Shown: positions 38,013 to 48,520, counted from the first letter of the stretch. The stretch: DNA of 64,000 bases from Pseudorasbora parva (GCF_024679245.1 NC_090186.1:42424569-42488568), one strand, 5' to 3'. The notes: generated from the sequence alone by a model not told the origin. Numbers and translations are program-made.

Positions 38013-38502
38013 GTCGGTATCTATCTCGTCTTCTCTCAGTCTATCAGATAATCATTGTATTTGTCTTCGCACATTTCTTTCCATCTGTCTGTGTGTGTTG
38101 GTTTTATCTGTGCCCGTGGCAGACGCGTCTGGGTGGGTGTTACGCTGATAAAACACTGCGAGATAAAGATGACACACGATAATGACAATGAACATGACTC
38201 ACAATCATGATTATATTAATGAGAATTGAATGATTGCAGCCCCATAGGAAGCACCATTCTCTCATGACAGTGCTGTGAAATATAATAACCCTAATAATAT
38301 AATAAAGAAAATCTACAGTGAAGCATAAAGATCAGCTGAAAAGAGATATATACTGTGTTTGGTATATACAGCAAGTACTTGATTACTGCTCCTGCATGTC
38401 TCTGAAAACGTTTTTGTCAGTTTCATTTGAATGCTTTTTCTTTAGGTAACACTTTACAATACCGGTGCATTAAAATGCATTAATTAATGATTAATGCAAT
38501 GA
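38013..38502 (+). other. fut8 intron, mostly unassigned
   Basis: Only a GGTAACACTTTACAATACC terminus of a short foldback family is recognisable, near 38445. Confidence 0.35.
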
Positions 38503-38886
38503 CACAGATCAGGCATAACATTATGACTAATGTTGGTTGGTCCCCCTTTTGATGCCTGACCCGTCGAGGCATGGACTCCACTAGACCCCTGAAGGTGTGC
38601 TGTGGTATCTGGCACCAAGATGTTAGCAGCAGATCCTTTAAGTCCTGTAAGTTGCGAGGTGGGGCCTCCATGGATCGGACTTGTTTGTTCATCACATCCC
38701 ACAGATGCTCGATTGGATTGAGATCTGGGGAATTTGGAGGCCGAGTCAACGCCTCAAACTCGTTGTGCTCCTCAAACCATTCCTGAAGCATTTGTGCTTT
38801 GTGTCAGGAGCATTATCCTGCTGGAAGAGCCACAGCCACCAGAATACCGTTTCCATACTAATAGGATTTCCAATTAGGTGCCAATT
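38503..38886 (-). mobile_element. Tc1-like fragment, minus strand
   Basis: The end CAGATCAGGCATAACATTAT is the same terminal repeat as at 9638-10138. On the minus strand it encodes the transposase C-terminus: MLQEWFEEHNEFEALTRPPN, SPDLNPIEHLWDVMN (catalytic Glu) and LVESMPRRVR. The other end is truncated, so the two Asp motifs are missing. Confidence 0.88.
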
Positions 38887-39032
38887 AAAATATGTGAAGC
38901 AGGTTACATGATTCACACTGTTGTTTAAAACTACAAACTACAAACCTGTCAGACGCCAAATGAAGGGATAGTTTCAATTGTTTCTATAGACAGAAGTGAT
39001 GGTATAAACTCAAGCGTGTCTCTGTCCTACAG

Positions 39033-39209
39033 TGTCCATGTCAGACGGACGGATAAAGTCGGGACGGAGGCCGCGTTTCACCCCATAGAGGAGTACATGG
39101 TCCATGTGGAGGAACAGTTCCAGTACATGGCTCAGCGGGGCCATGTGGATAAAAAACGAGTGTATTTGGCCACCGACGACCCCTCGCTGTTACAGGAAGC
39201 AAAAACCAA
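39033..39209 (+). CDS. fut8: fut8 exon: donor-substrate binding motif
   Basis: The exon reads [20 protein letters not shown] then [13 protein letters not shown] and ends [18 protein letters not shown] with a split Lys. It matches FUT8 about 362-420. HVRRTDK holds Arg365, Arg366, Asp368 and Lys369 in human numbering, the GDP-fucose binding and catalytic centre, and all four are kept. Glu373, Tyr382 and the Asp-Asp pair (409-410) are also present. Acceptor TGTCCTACAG, donor AA/GTGAGT. Confidence 0.98.
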
Positions 39210-39685
39210 GTGAGTTATGAGTCCCGAAGGAGTCACGAAAACCTCTATTCTGACAGATGCTACAAAAGTGCAGAGAAAGAGAGACAGACAACACAAAAAC
39301 TGCTTCTGATCCGTTGAGTTAAAAGTATCAAAGGTTTCCACAAATGCAAGCAGCAAAATAAAGAAATATATTAGCGTTTTATATGTTTAAAGTATTTATT
39401 TTTAAAGTAATTTATAAATTACTTTTAATATAAGCATGTATTTAAAGTTTATAATTTATTTATTTGTAATGTATGTAATCGTATATAAATGAAAATGTTT
39501 AATTACAATTGTTTTATTTTATATGTAATTATGTAATGAAAAACAAATATTTGACGAATCATTGATATTTTAAAATAAAAAATTTTAATGTATTTATAGT
39601 TTATTAATTTTCTTATTTATAATGTATTTGTTTTATTTGTTATTGAATATTATAATTACAATTGTTACATTTTATATGCAATTAT
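39210..39685 (+). other. fut8 intron, very AT-rich
   Basis: From about 39350 the sequence is over four-fifths A+T, with many TTTATAATT-type words. No element ends or coding sequence. Confidence 0.4.
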
Positions 39686-40186
39686 ACAGGTCCTTCTCAA
39701 AGAATTAGCATATTGTGATAAAGTTCATTATTTTCCATAAAGTAATGTTAAAAATTAAACTTTCATATATTTTAGATTCATTGCACACCAACTGAAATAT
39801 TTCAGGTCTTTTATTGTTTTAATACTGATGATTTTGGCATACAGCTCATGAAAACGTATTAGCATACTTGATCCGACCAATAAAAGAAAAGTGTTTTTAA
39901 TACAAAAAAAGTCAACCTTCAAATAATTATGTTCAGTTATGCACTCAATACTTGGTGGGGAATCCTTTTGCAGAAATGACTGCTTCAGTGCGGCGTGGCA
40001 TGGAGGCGATCAGCCTGTGGCACTGCTGAGGTGTTCTGGAGGCCCAGGATGCTTCGATAGCGGCCTTAAGCTCATCCAGAGTGTTGGGTCTTGCGTCTCT
40101 CAACTTTCTCTTCATAATATCCCACAGATTCTCTATGGGGTTCAGGTCAGGAGAGTTGGCAGGCCAATTGAGCACAGTAATACCAT
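39686..40186 (-). mobile_element. Tc1-like fragment, minus strand
   Basis: After TA the end reads CAGGTCCTTCTCAAAGAATT. On the minus strand it encodes a transposase C-terminus: NWPANSPDLNPIENLWDIMK, then RRTEAVISAKGFPTKY. The N-terminal two-thirds is missing; the fragment stops at the poly-C and MITE junction near 40190. Confidence 0.88.
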
Positions 40187-40199
40187 GGTTCCAGTAATA

Positions 40200-40647
40200 C
40201 CAGTAATCCCCCCCCCCCCCCCCCCCCCCATTGACAGAAATGAGAGAGGGATGAGGAGATGTGAGGGAGGATTTTTCAGGCGGGACTTTTTACTGCGCCG
40301 AGCCGAATTACTCTCAGAAGTGCTATTCCGCCACACATTATAGTTCTCCTTCTTAATCCGCTTAGAAAAGCGCCACGTTTTATTTTGTGTCGCCATACTT
40401 GATCGTCCAACTATTGGTACTGTATTTAAATAGAGAAAAACGTGGAGGTGTTTGGTACTTCTAACTTGATCTCTGTTTGGTACCATAGTGAATGAACTGG
40501 GCTTAGTGGGCTAAGCTAAATGCTATCAGATCGTCACCGCGCGTCAGAGAGATTAAGTGCACACACTGAGACGAGAGAGGTGTGTATAAACTCGTCTTAG
40601 ATACGGGAATAACAGAGTTTAATATAAAAAAGCGGTGAAGTATCCCT
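40200..40647. mobile_element. TTAA MITE copy, 5' part lost at a poly-C run
   Basis: From 40230 to 40647 this is the same family as 36288-37625 (CCATACTTGATCGTCCAACT, AAGTATCCCT then TTAA at 40648). The left arm is replaced by a run of about 20 C at 40209-40228, next to the truncated Tc1 fragment. It ends 55 bp before the acceptor of the next fut8 exon. Confidence 0.8.
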
Positions 40648-40706
40648 TTAAATCGGCCTAATCTAATATTGTAATGTATTTTTAATATTTTAAATGTGTT
40701 TTCCAG

Positions 40707-40857
40707 GTACGCCGACTATGAGTTTATCAGTGATAACTCCATCTCTTGGTCGGCGAGTTTACACAACCGATACACAGAGAATTCCCTTAGAGGCGTCATC
40801 CTGGACATCCACTTCCTGTCGCAGACTGACTTCCTGGTTTGCACCTTCTCGTCACAG
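40707..40857 (+). CDS. fut8: fut8 exon: catalytic domain, C-terminal part
   Basis: One base completes Lys; then [39 protein letters not shown] and LVCTFSSQ follow, 50 codons. It matches FUT8 about 421-470. The Asp in VILDIHF (human Asp453) and the Ser in TFSSQ (human Ser469), both needed for activity, are kept. Human SAGLHN is SASLHN here, a Gly to Ser change. Cys in LVCTF pairs in the family with a Cys at the start of the last exon. Acceptor TTTTCCAG, donor CAG/GTACAT, phase 0 at the end. Confidence 0.98.
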
Positions 40858-40904
40858 GTACATAGACCATGATGTACAAAAACTCAGTGTGTGTACAACA
40901 AATA

Positions 40905-41540
40905 CACTGTAAAAAACATATTTCAAAAGTTAGTTACCTGGTTGCCTTAATTTTTTAGTTCATTGAAATTAAAACTTTGAGTTAATACAATGAAAATTTT
41001 CCTTTATTCAAATAGTATTAAAAGATTTAGTAAGCATATTGCGTAATTGTTTTATTTGTAGTAACGCAGTGAAACATGCCAAATTGTGCTATTGTCATGA
41101 TTTATCACAAAAAAATTTAAAATTTATGTGGTTCAGATAAAGAGTTTCTACACTGTAAAAAAATATTTAGAAAAAAGTTTCCTGGTTGCCTTAATTTTGA
41201 GTTCATTGAAATGAAAATGTTTAGTTAATACAATGAAATTTTTTTGAGATTCGACAACCTTTATTAAAAGATTATTAAAAGATTTTGTAAGCATATTGGG
41301 TAATTGTGTGTGTTTTATTTCTGATGATGCAGTGAAACATGCCAAATAGTGCTATTTTCAGGATTTATCACATTTTTTATGTGGTTCAGATACAATAATA
41401 TTTTGAGTTTCTATTTACTAAACAAATTTCCTTCATTTCATCAACTCAAATTTTTTATTTCAATAAACTCAACATTTTAAGGTAACCAGGTTACTTACTT
41501 TTTTAAGTTAAACCAACAATATTTTTTATATTTTAAAGTG
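40905..41540. mobile_element. Two CACTGTAAAAAA foldback copies
   Basis: The first (40905 to about 41148) is followed at 41151 by a second complete copy with ends CACTGTAAAAAAATATTTAG and TTTTAAAGTG, both preceded by TA. They share GTTACCTGGTTGCCTTAA-type arms with 32998-33383. Confidence 0.75.
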
Positions 41541-41749
41541 TAATATATTGTACAGTGTATGCCTGCACTAATAGACATGAGCAAACAATCAACAATTCTT
41601 TCAAATTGATCAAACTGCACATGAAGGTTAGCACTGGTTTTCTGTAGGGCGGTGCAACATATCAAAATTATCGAACTATCACAGGTGTACATATCGCAAT
41701 ATGCATATCACAACGGCACTTAATATCTGAATGATTTTAGTAAAATATT

Positions 41750-41940
41750 CTGTGTTAAAAACAACCCGATGTTGGGTCAAATATGGACTAACCCAGCAAT
41801 TGGGTTGTTTTAACCCAGTGATTGGGTTGTCTTAAGCAAATATTTAACCTAACCGCAGGATTAAAACAACACAATTGCTGGGTTTGTCCATATTTGACCC
41901 AACATTGGGTTAAAACAACCCAACATTTTTTAGAGTGTAC
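41750..41940. mobile_element. Small foldback MITE (AACCCRATGTTGGG)
   Basis: Second copy of the 36862-37062 family, arms ACAACCCGATGTTGGGTCAA and TTTGACCCAACATTGGGTTA. Nested in the hAT element. Confidence 0.85.
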
Positions 41941-42135
41941 TACAACATTGTGAGAAGTGTCTGTTCTAGGTCGACGCATAGAGCAGAGAATAGACTGGGC
42001 ACACGACTATTACTTATGTGACTTGCTTGACGTTAAAAAGAGTTATTAAACGCAATAACTTGTGAAAACAACTCCTTAGAATCTCGCGCTGTCTGACACA
42101 CACACCAAAACATTGATGGTCAAATTAAATGATGG

Positions 42136-42300
42136 GCTTTCCTGTAGCTCAACCAGTAGAGCGTGGCGCTAGCAACGCCAAGGTCATGGGTTCGATTTCC
42201 AGGGAAAGCAAGAACTGACAAAAAATGTAAAATGTGTACCTTGAATGCAATGTTAGTAGCTTTGGATAAACGCATCTGCCAAATGCATAAATCAGATTTA
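42136..42300 (+). mobile_element. tRNA-Ala-derived SINE
   Basis: The head (42136-42209) still folds as a cloverleaf: acceptor GCTTTCC with GGAAAGC, D-arm GCTC/GAGC, anticodon stem TGGCG/CGCCA with loop CTAGCAA (anticodon AGC, Ala), and T-loop GGGTTCGATTT. It is followed by the tail CTTTGGATAAACGCATCTGC, found in teleost SINEs and in the fragments at 35925 and 45880. The tail shows this is a SINE and not a tRNA gene. Confidence 0.8.
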
Positions 42301-42526
42301 TGCTAATTTTTTTTTTTTTGCTTTCTTTTCCCAGAAAGAATGTGAAACACATAAATGGTATCATTCGCAGTTTTTAAATTGTTTTTTTATATGTAATTTA
42401 AATAGATTTTACACACTAATAGCAATATCGAATATCACATTATTTAACAAGGTATTGCATATTGCATTTTTCTTCAACATCGCACAGCCCTATAGTTTTC
42501 TGACGTTTTTCTTCTGGATGTGTCAG

Positions 42527-42856
42527 GTTTGCCGTGTGGCTTATGAGATCATGCAGACTCTTCACCCGGACGCGTCGGCTTTCTTCCGCTCTTTGGACGA
42601 CATTTACTACTTCGGTGGACAGAACGCACACAATCAAATCGCCGTCTATCCGCACCAGGCGCGCACGGCTGAGGACATCCCGCTGGAGCCCGGAGACGTC
42701 ATCGGAGTGGCCGGAAACCACTGGGACGGATACTCCAAAGGGGTCAACCGCAAACTGGGGCGCACCGGCCTCTATCCGTCCTATAAAGTGAAGGAGAAGA
42801 TCGAGACGGTGAAGTACCCCACTTACCCCGAGGCAGACAAGCTGCTGAGCGCATAG
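42527..42856 (+). CDS. fut8: fut8 last coding exon: end of catalytic domain and SH3 domain
   Basis: The exon starts in phase 0 with [20 protein letters not shown] and ends [14 protein letters not shown] with TAG at 42854-42856. It is 109 codons plus stop. The first Cys matches human Cys472. From about residue 31 onward it forms the C-terminal SH3 domain ([48 protein letters not shown]), which in FUT8 sits against the catalytic domain and is needed for activity. The tail LLSA differs from the human EK ending. Acceptor TTCTGGATGTGTCAG. Confidence 0.98.
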   Translation, partial: VCRVAYEIMQTLHPDASAFFRSLDDIYYFGGQNAHNQIAVYPHQARTAEDIPLEPGDVIGVAGNHWDGYSKGVNRKLGRTGLYPSYKVKEKIETVKYPTYPEADKLLSA

Positions 42857-43453
42857 AACAACAGAGATTAATAATCATAATCATCACGAGTGCAGGGACG
42901 ATGCCGAGGCTTTAGTCTGATCTGAACGAGGATCTCATCGACTGCTGTGGACATCATGAGCCTTCGAAACGCCTCTCAGATCAGCGGAAAAGCAAATGAT
43001 TCAAACTTGTTTTTTTATATTCTCTTGCCTTCTTTGCCACTTTCTCTGTCCTCGAACTGGAGCGAATCTCACAGAGGATGTCGGGAATATGTTCAGGTCG
43101 CATTTCATCCACAAAATCAACAGAGAATCTAAGAAATTATATTGTGCATGAAGAAAAATAAGCCTAAAGGAAACAATACCTTCATTTTTATTATTTTTGA
43201 TGTTTGTAATATATTTATTTAATTTTATTCACACAAAAATTTATGAAAAATATGTTGTTGTTTTTTTAATGAATAAGTTACGCTATAAAACTATTAGAGA
43301 CATTAATGCAAATTAGAGAATATGACATTTTAAATGTATTTATTTATTTATTTATTTATTTATTTATTATATTATTATGTTGCATTTATATATAATATAA
43401 ATGTGTGTGTGTGTGTGTGCGCGTACGTGCGTGTGTGTGTGTATATATATATA
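42857..43453 (+). other. Probable fut8 3' untranslated region
   Basis: This follows the stop codon and is AT-rich. No canonical AATAAA or ATTAAA was found between the stop and the Tc1/mariner element; weak variants such as AATATA occur near 43393. The first AATAAA downstream is at 43498-43503, inside the transposon's terminal repeat. A short (TTTA)n lies at about 43337-43369 and a (GT)n at 43402-43442. Where the transcript really ends cannot be seen. Confidence 0.55.
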
Positions 43454-45036
43454 TACAACCCCAAATCAGAAAAAGTTGGGACAGTATGGAAAATGCAAAT
43501 AAAAAAAAGAAGAAGTGATTTCTAAATTTACTTTGACATTGCAGACAATATGAACACAAAATATTTCATGTTTTGTCTGGTCAACTTCATGTCATTTGTA
43601 AATATGCATCCTTTCCTGTCATTCAGACCTGCAACACATTTCAAAAAAAATTGGGACAGTAAAGCATTTACCACTTTGTAATGTTGCCATTCCTTTTCAC
43701 AACACTTAAAAGACGTTTAGGGACTGAAGACACCAAGTGATGAAGTGTTTCAGGTGTAATTTTGTCCCATTCTTCCTGCAAACAAGTCTTAAGGTGGGCA
43801 ACAGTACAGGGTCTTCGTTGTCGCATTTTGCGCTTTAAAATGCGCCACACATTCTCTATTGGAGACAGGTCGGGACTGCAGGCAGGCCAGTCAAGTACCC
43901 GTACCCTCTTCCTCCGCAGCCAGGACTTTGTAATGTGTGCAGAATGTGGTTTTGCATTGTCTTGTTGAAATATGCATGGATGTCCCTGGAAAAGATATCT
44001 TCTTGAAGGCAGCATATTATGCTCCAAAATCTCTATATACTTTTCAGCATTAATGGTGCCTTCACAGAAGTGCAAGTTACCTTTGCTAAGGGCACTGACA
44101 CAACCCCATACCATGACAGACCCTGGCTTTTGGACTTGTTGCTGGTAACAGTCTGGATGATCCTTTTCTTCTTTGGTCCGGAGCACACGGCGTCCATTCC
44201 TCCCAAAAAATACCTGAAATACTGATTCATCTGACCACAGTACACATTTCCACTGTGTGATGGTCCATCCCAGATGCCTCCGAGCCCAGAGAAGTCGACG
44301 GCGCTTCTGGACACTGTTAACATAAGGCTTCCTTTTGGCACAGTACAGTTTTAACTGGCATTTGTGGATGTAACTACGTATTGTGGTACTTGACAAAGGT
44401 TTGCCAAAGTAGTCCTGAGCCCATGTGGTGATATCGCTGATAGATGAATGACGATTCTTGATGCAGTGCTGCCTGAGGGATCGGAGATCACCGTTGTTCA
44501 GCTTAGGCTTGCGGCCTTGTCCTTTACGCACTGAAATTCCTCCAGATTCCTTGAATCTTGTAATTATGTTATGCACTGTTGAATGTGAAATATCCAAATC
44601 TCTTCCTATCTTTCTTTGAGGAACATTGTTTTTAAACATTTCAATAATTTTCTCACGTATTTGTTGGCAAACTGGCGATCCTCGGCCCATCTTTGCTCCT
44701 AAAGGATTAGATCTTTCTTGGATGCTGCTTTTGTACCAAATCATAATTTCAATCACCTGTTGACATCACCTGTTTCAAATCACATCATTATTTAACCCTT
44801 TTACCTCATTACTAGCCCTAAATTGCTCCTGTCCCAACTTTTTTTGAAATGTGTTGCAGGTCTGAATGACAGGAAAGGATGCATATTTACAAATGACATG
44901 AAGTTGACCAGACAAAACATGAAATATTGTGTTCATATTCTCTGAAATACAAGTCAAAGTAAATTTAGAAATCACTTCTTTCTTCTTTTATTTGCATTTT
45001 CCATACTGTCCCAACTTTTTCTGATTTGGGGTTGTG
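43454..45036 (-). mobile_element. Complete Tc1/mariner-type transposon, possibly intact
   Basis: Terminal inverted repeats of about 200 bp bound the element, starting ACAACCCCAAATCAGAAAAA on the left with its inverse on the right; an inner copy of the TTGGGACAGT motif occurs in each, an IR/DR layout. The two repeats differ only by small indels and few substitutions. It is inserted in TATATA sequence with TA at both ends. The interior is one open transposase frame on the minus strand. It sits about 600 bp after the fut8 stop codon, antisense to it. Confidence 0.95.
43668..44756 (-). CDS. Tc1/mariner transposase, DD34E, uninterrupted
   Basis: The open frame is 362 codons. A likelier start is Met23 (MGRGSPVCQQ, codon at 44688-44690), which is where relatives begin, giving 340 residues. 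Residues about 32-70 form the first helix-turn-helix (KIGRDLDISHSTVHNIITRF), GRKPKL at 81-86 resembles the GRPR-like AT-hook, and about 90-135 the second helix-turn-helix. The catalytic triad is Asp176 (LWSDES), Asp266 (FQQDNAKPH) and Glu301 (SPIENVW), with 34 residues between the last two. The enzyme would cut and paste DNA at TA sites by binding its terminal repeats. No stop or frameshift is seen. Activity cannot be judged. Confidence 0.95.
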   Translation of the reverse strand: MIEIMIWYKSSIQERSNPLGAKMGRGSPVCQQIREKIIEMFKNNVPQRKIGRDLDISHSTVHNIITRFKESGGISVRKGQGRKPKLNNGDLRSLRQHCIKNRHSSISDITTWAQDYFGKPLSSTTIRSYIHKCQLKLYCAKRKPYVNSVQKRRRLLWARRHLGWTITQWKCVLWSDESVFQVFFGRNGRRVLRTKEEKDHPDCYQQQVQKPGSVMVWGCVSALSKGNLHFCEGTINAEKYIEILEHNMLPSRRYLFQGHPCIFQQDNAKPHSAHITKSWLRRKRVRVLDWPACSPDLSPIENVWRILKRKMRQRRPCTVAHLKTCLQEEWDKITPETLHHLVSSVPKRLLSVVKRNGNITKW

Positions 45037-45879
45037 TATATATATGTATATAGTAATCATATAATGGAAATATATATTATTTAAAATAATTTCACAGTAT
45101 GGTAGTGTTCGATATAGTGCCTTTATTTATTTATTTTATTTTATTTATTTATTTTTAATGAACCATTCAGACACTGACAGTGTTATCCAAATTGTAGCGA
45201 AAATACGAAATATTCCTAAAACAGGCCTCGTGTTCTTTATGCCAAATGTGATTTCTTTTATTTATTTCTTTTGATTTAGTGGTGAAATCTGATCTGGACA
45301 TTTTCACTTTGTGTTTCTCATTTTCCCGCCACCACGCTGCGCTATTAAGTTCTTGATCTGTCTCGAGTCTGTTTGTGTGCATTTATGTGTGTGTTCACAC
45401 AAACTATCTGTGCTTTATTTATTGTGCAGCCAAAGCGGTGCCTGAAATGAAAGGAAAAGGCTTTGCAGAACGTTATTATATAAAAAAGGAATTATTAAAT
45501 AGTTGAAACTTAATAATTTACCCACTGTTGTCCTCTGACTCTACTGATCCCTGAATCATTTAGCAATCTTACAAATGAAAGTAAGCTCTAGTTTTGTAGT
45601 CCAATGTTAGATTCTATGATTTATGAACGTGATCTCATTAGAGATTCATAAGAATTGTTATGTAAAGTGTGGCTCTAGTAATTTTTTTCATTTTATTTAT
45701 TTATTTTTTTGGCAATTGCACAGATGCATACATTACAACATCAGTGTGTCTGCATGTACAGCTTCAGAGAAGTACACATTCATAATTCAGAGAATATTGA
45801 AGTCAAAGGTTCCTGCTGTTCGCACCGGCCTTTCATAGACAATCTCTACAGTTGTACGTGAAACACTGGCAGCTTCTCT
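45037..45879. other. Non-coding, nothing recognised
   Basis: AT-rich sequence with TTTATTTA runs near 45121 and 45690. No gene. Confidence 0.4.
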
Positions 45880-45965
45880 TGTGTTTACTCGAGCTCAACA
45901 GTCACACAGGTCATGATTTGATTCCCTGGGAATGCATGAAGTTGCTTCGGATACAAATCAATGCA
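45880..45965 (+). repeat. Decayed tRNA-derived SINE fragment
   Basis: ACTCGAGCTCAACAGTCACAC, read loosely as an A-box region, then GGTCATGATTTGATTCCCTG (B-box) and GAATGCATGAAGTTGCTTCG match the SINE at 42136-42300 with deletions. Confidence 0.5.
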
Positions 45966-45967
45966 TT

Positions 45968-47365
45968 AAAGGCTGCTTTCACATCTCTAGTTCATTTCAT
46001 TTGGTCCAAACCAAGGGCAAACGATTATACATTATATCATTTTTCAGCTTTTTTGGTTCCTTTTCACACCACACTGATTGCTTTGGTCCGAACCAGTTGA
46101 AGCGAACCAAGACGCAGGCACTTGACAACATCCACATCACTCATTGGCCATGCCGTATTTCCTAAACTGCTTTTCGATTGGTCAGAATTTACATGTGGGA
46201 AAATTCCAACAGAAGAGGAAAAGCCAGCAAACTACACACCTATGGAGAGACGACTGCGGGCTGGTTTTGTCCCTGGCCATAAGCCCCATTCGCACGGGAC
46301 TAGTATTATCTGTGGACCTCTGGTGATTTGTAATAATTGCAGAGAATGTCTGTGATCTTAATCCCGTGCGAATCGGCCATGTCTCCTTAATTTGTAAAGT
46401 AAAAATTCCCCCGCAAATTGCCTACGATATTTCGCTGAACACCGAGTTCCTGTGATAATAGTAGTACCGTGCAAATCGACACTGACTCTGTGATTTGGCC
46501 AGGATTAGGCGGATCGTATATAATTTTTGCAAGCTTTTTTTCTTCCTGTCCGCATTTCTATCTTTATCTTTCACAAAGAATAAAGTCTGCGTTCATAATG
46601 CGCACCGTTATGAATTCTTGTGCAGCCGCATGGATTATACTTTCACTTTAGAATGAGTACCAATTTGGGAGTAAACTGATTGAATGGTGTGTTTAATATT
46701 AACATCAATACTGTTCTTAATGAAGAACAGAACAGTGCAGTACAATGACACGCTTGTTTAAATGGGTGCTTTTACATTTAGTTTTGGTCTGTGCTCAGTT
46801 CATGGCGTCTGTTCGCTAACGGAACGAAATTGTTTATTTATTGGGCTACTAGCCTGCTATAAAATAATCAAAGCAACATCGATGCCTGTTTATGATTTCA
46901 TACGGCGATATCTATAACGAAGTCTTGACATCATATCCGGGAGAAGTTAGTAAATTTGAGTAAAATCACAGGCTTTGCTTTTCCCGTGCGAAACCACCAC
47001 GCAAAACTCAGATGTGGGGGAGTGATTTCTAAATCACAGAGGTCCCTAGATAATACTAATCCCGTGCGAATAGTGCTTTAGTCTACATTGTGTGTATTTA
47101 CCACAGTATGCAAACAATACAGTTCTATAATGAAGCGCGGATGCGACGTGAAAACAACGCTCTAATTCAACAATGTTCTAATTCACTGAGCGTGCATCGC
47201 TCGTCACTTCAAGCGGAGGTGTGTATTAATTATTCTTAACTCTGACATGCTCATCTTCCGAAAATATTGCCAACGATCTATCAGGTAATAATGTCATGCA
47301 CATAATGTCAGCGCACAAACTCTAGTACGATTCAACCGAACTAAATGAGGCAGGTGTGAAAGCAC
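45968..47365. mobile_element. DNA repeat with GCTTTCACAC ends
   Basis: Left edge CTGCTTTCACATCTCTAGTT and right edge CAGGTGTGAAAGCACC are inverse, and both are followed inward by TTCGGTT/TTTGGTCC-type words. About 1.4 kb, with a separate element (46281-47078) inside. No transposase frame. The superfamily is not assigned. Confidence 0.6.
46281..47078. mobile_element. Nested element with ATTCGCACGGGA ends
   Basis: Left CCATTCGCACGGGACTAGTA with ATTATCTGTGGACCTC is mirrored on the right by GAGGTCCCTAGATAATACTA and ATCCCGTGCGAAT. Internal copies of the CCCGTGCGAA word occur at 46363 and 46982. About 800 bp, no coding capacity. Confidence 0.75.
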
Positions 47366-47810
47366 CCCAAGAGGACCTATTATGTTTTTTTCCATGTTCA
47401 TCTTTCTTTAGTGTGTATATCTCTGAAACACCTCCATTGTAGTCTTAAGTTTTTTTCACAATATTTCTCATTTAAATAATTAATATGCAGAATAAAGGGG
47501 TGGGGCCTGGTTGAGTTAGTTAGTAGTGTGTTGAATCAGGTGGTTACGGTAAGGGGCGGGACATTTCCAAAACACTGGACACGCTTGACAAATCACAACA
47601 CGCTGCTCCAGCTGACCAATCAGAGCACAGTGTGCTTTTCAGAAGGAGGGGCTTCACAGAGACAGAGCGTTACTGACAGACTGGGAAGAGAGGAGCCGCA
47701 ACAATGGAGAGTATGAGGAAATAATCAACATTCAATCAGGAAAACCTATTCTAGTAGAGCCTGAAAACTAAATCAGGGCTTTGTAAAAGGCATAACATGC
47801 TTTAATGTAA
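47366..47810. repeat. Dispersed repeat, second copy of the 30440-30809 segment
   Basis: Shared text with 30440-30809: GCAGAATAAAGGGGTGG, GGGACATTTCCAAAACAC, CAATCAGAGCACAGTGTGC and GAGGAGCCGCAACAATGGA. Same orientation. Confidence 0.8.
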
Positions 47811-48520
47811 AAAAAAAATGTACCTTTACATACAAATACCTATGAAAGCTAATGAGATCAGGATTTAAACTGTTATTATGTGAAATGACCTGAATCATTT
47901 TGGGTTTAATGTTCAATTTGGTTGTGCATCTTTTCTTTGAAAATGAGACGTTAACCCCCAGGAACTGGTGAGATGTTTTTGAATCATATTGAGAAATGGG
48001 TTTCATGGAAATGTCGCTGTAGATTTAAGGTGTTTGCTGTTGTGTTAGTAACTTTAATGGTCTACCATTGCTACAAACTGATGATTTCTAAAATGCCAAA
48101 ATGTTCTTTATAAATGGTGTCAAAACAGAGCTGAAGGCAAATCCAACAGAACATTCTTGCAGCTTTCATCATTTCTTAATTTTTATCGACGTGTTTATTT
48201 GCTGCTTTCAACTCTGAAATGAACTTGGAGTTTAACTTTTCTTTTGTAATGAAGACAAATAACGTACATTGTTATGAGACTTTGTCTGCGAGATGTTTTT
48301 CACGTTTTGTTCTAGGGTTTTGTCTTATATAAACCCACTGATCAATTAAAGTGGAGAAATCTGATTGGCTGTTGTGTTACTTCAGAGATGAGGGTCTGCA
48401 GGCTTTTACACCGCATCGATCAATGGTTTCTTTCATCAGAGTTCAGGGTTAATGCGCCGCCTGCACGACATGCATCTTTCAGACCGGTGCTTTGTAACCT
48501 GCCACTTTCAAACCTGATTT
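47811..48520. other. Non-coding, nothing recognised
   Basis: Unique-looking sequence without element ends. Confidence 0.35.

Larger units (their letters stand above)
41645..42494. mobile_element. hAT element 24 bp upstream of last fut8 exon's acceptor
   Basis: Left end TAGGGCGGTGCAACATATC, right end CATCGCACAGCCCTATA. GTTTTCTG is duplicated at 41637-41644 and 42495-42502. The interior contains a small foldback (41750-41940) and a tRNA-derived SINE (42136-42300). The acceptor AG of the final exon is at 42525-42526, so only the target duplication and 24 bp separate the transposon from the exon. Confidence 0.87.

Noticed and set aside
42136..42210. Working tRNA-Ala gene
   Set aside because: A SINE tail follows directly, two decayed relatives are in the window, and the acceptor stem does not match normal tRNA-Ala; it is a SINE head.
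42947..43132. 61-codon frame after the fut8 stop
   Set aside because: It lies in the 3' untranslated region and resembles no protein.
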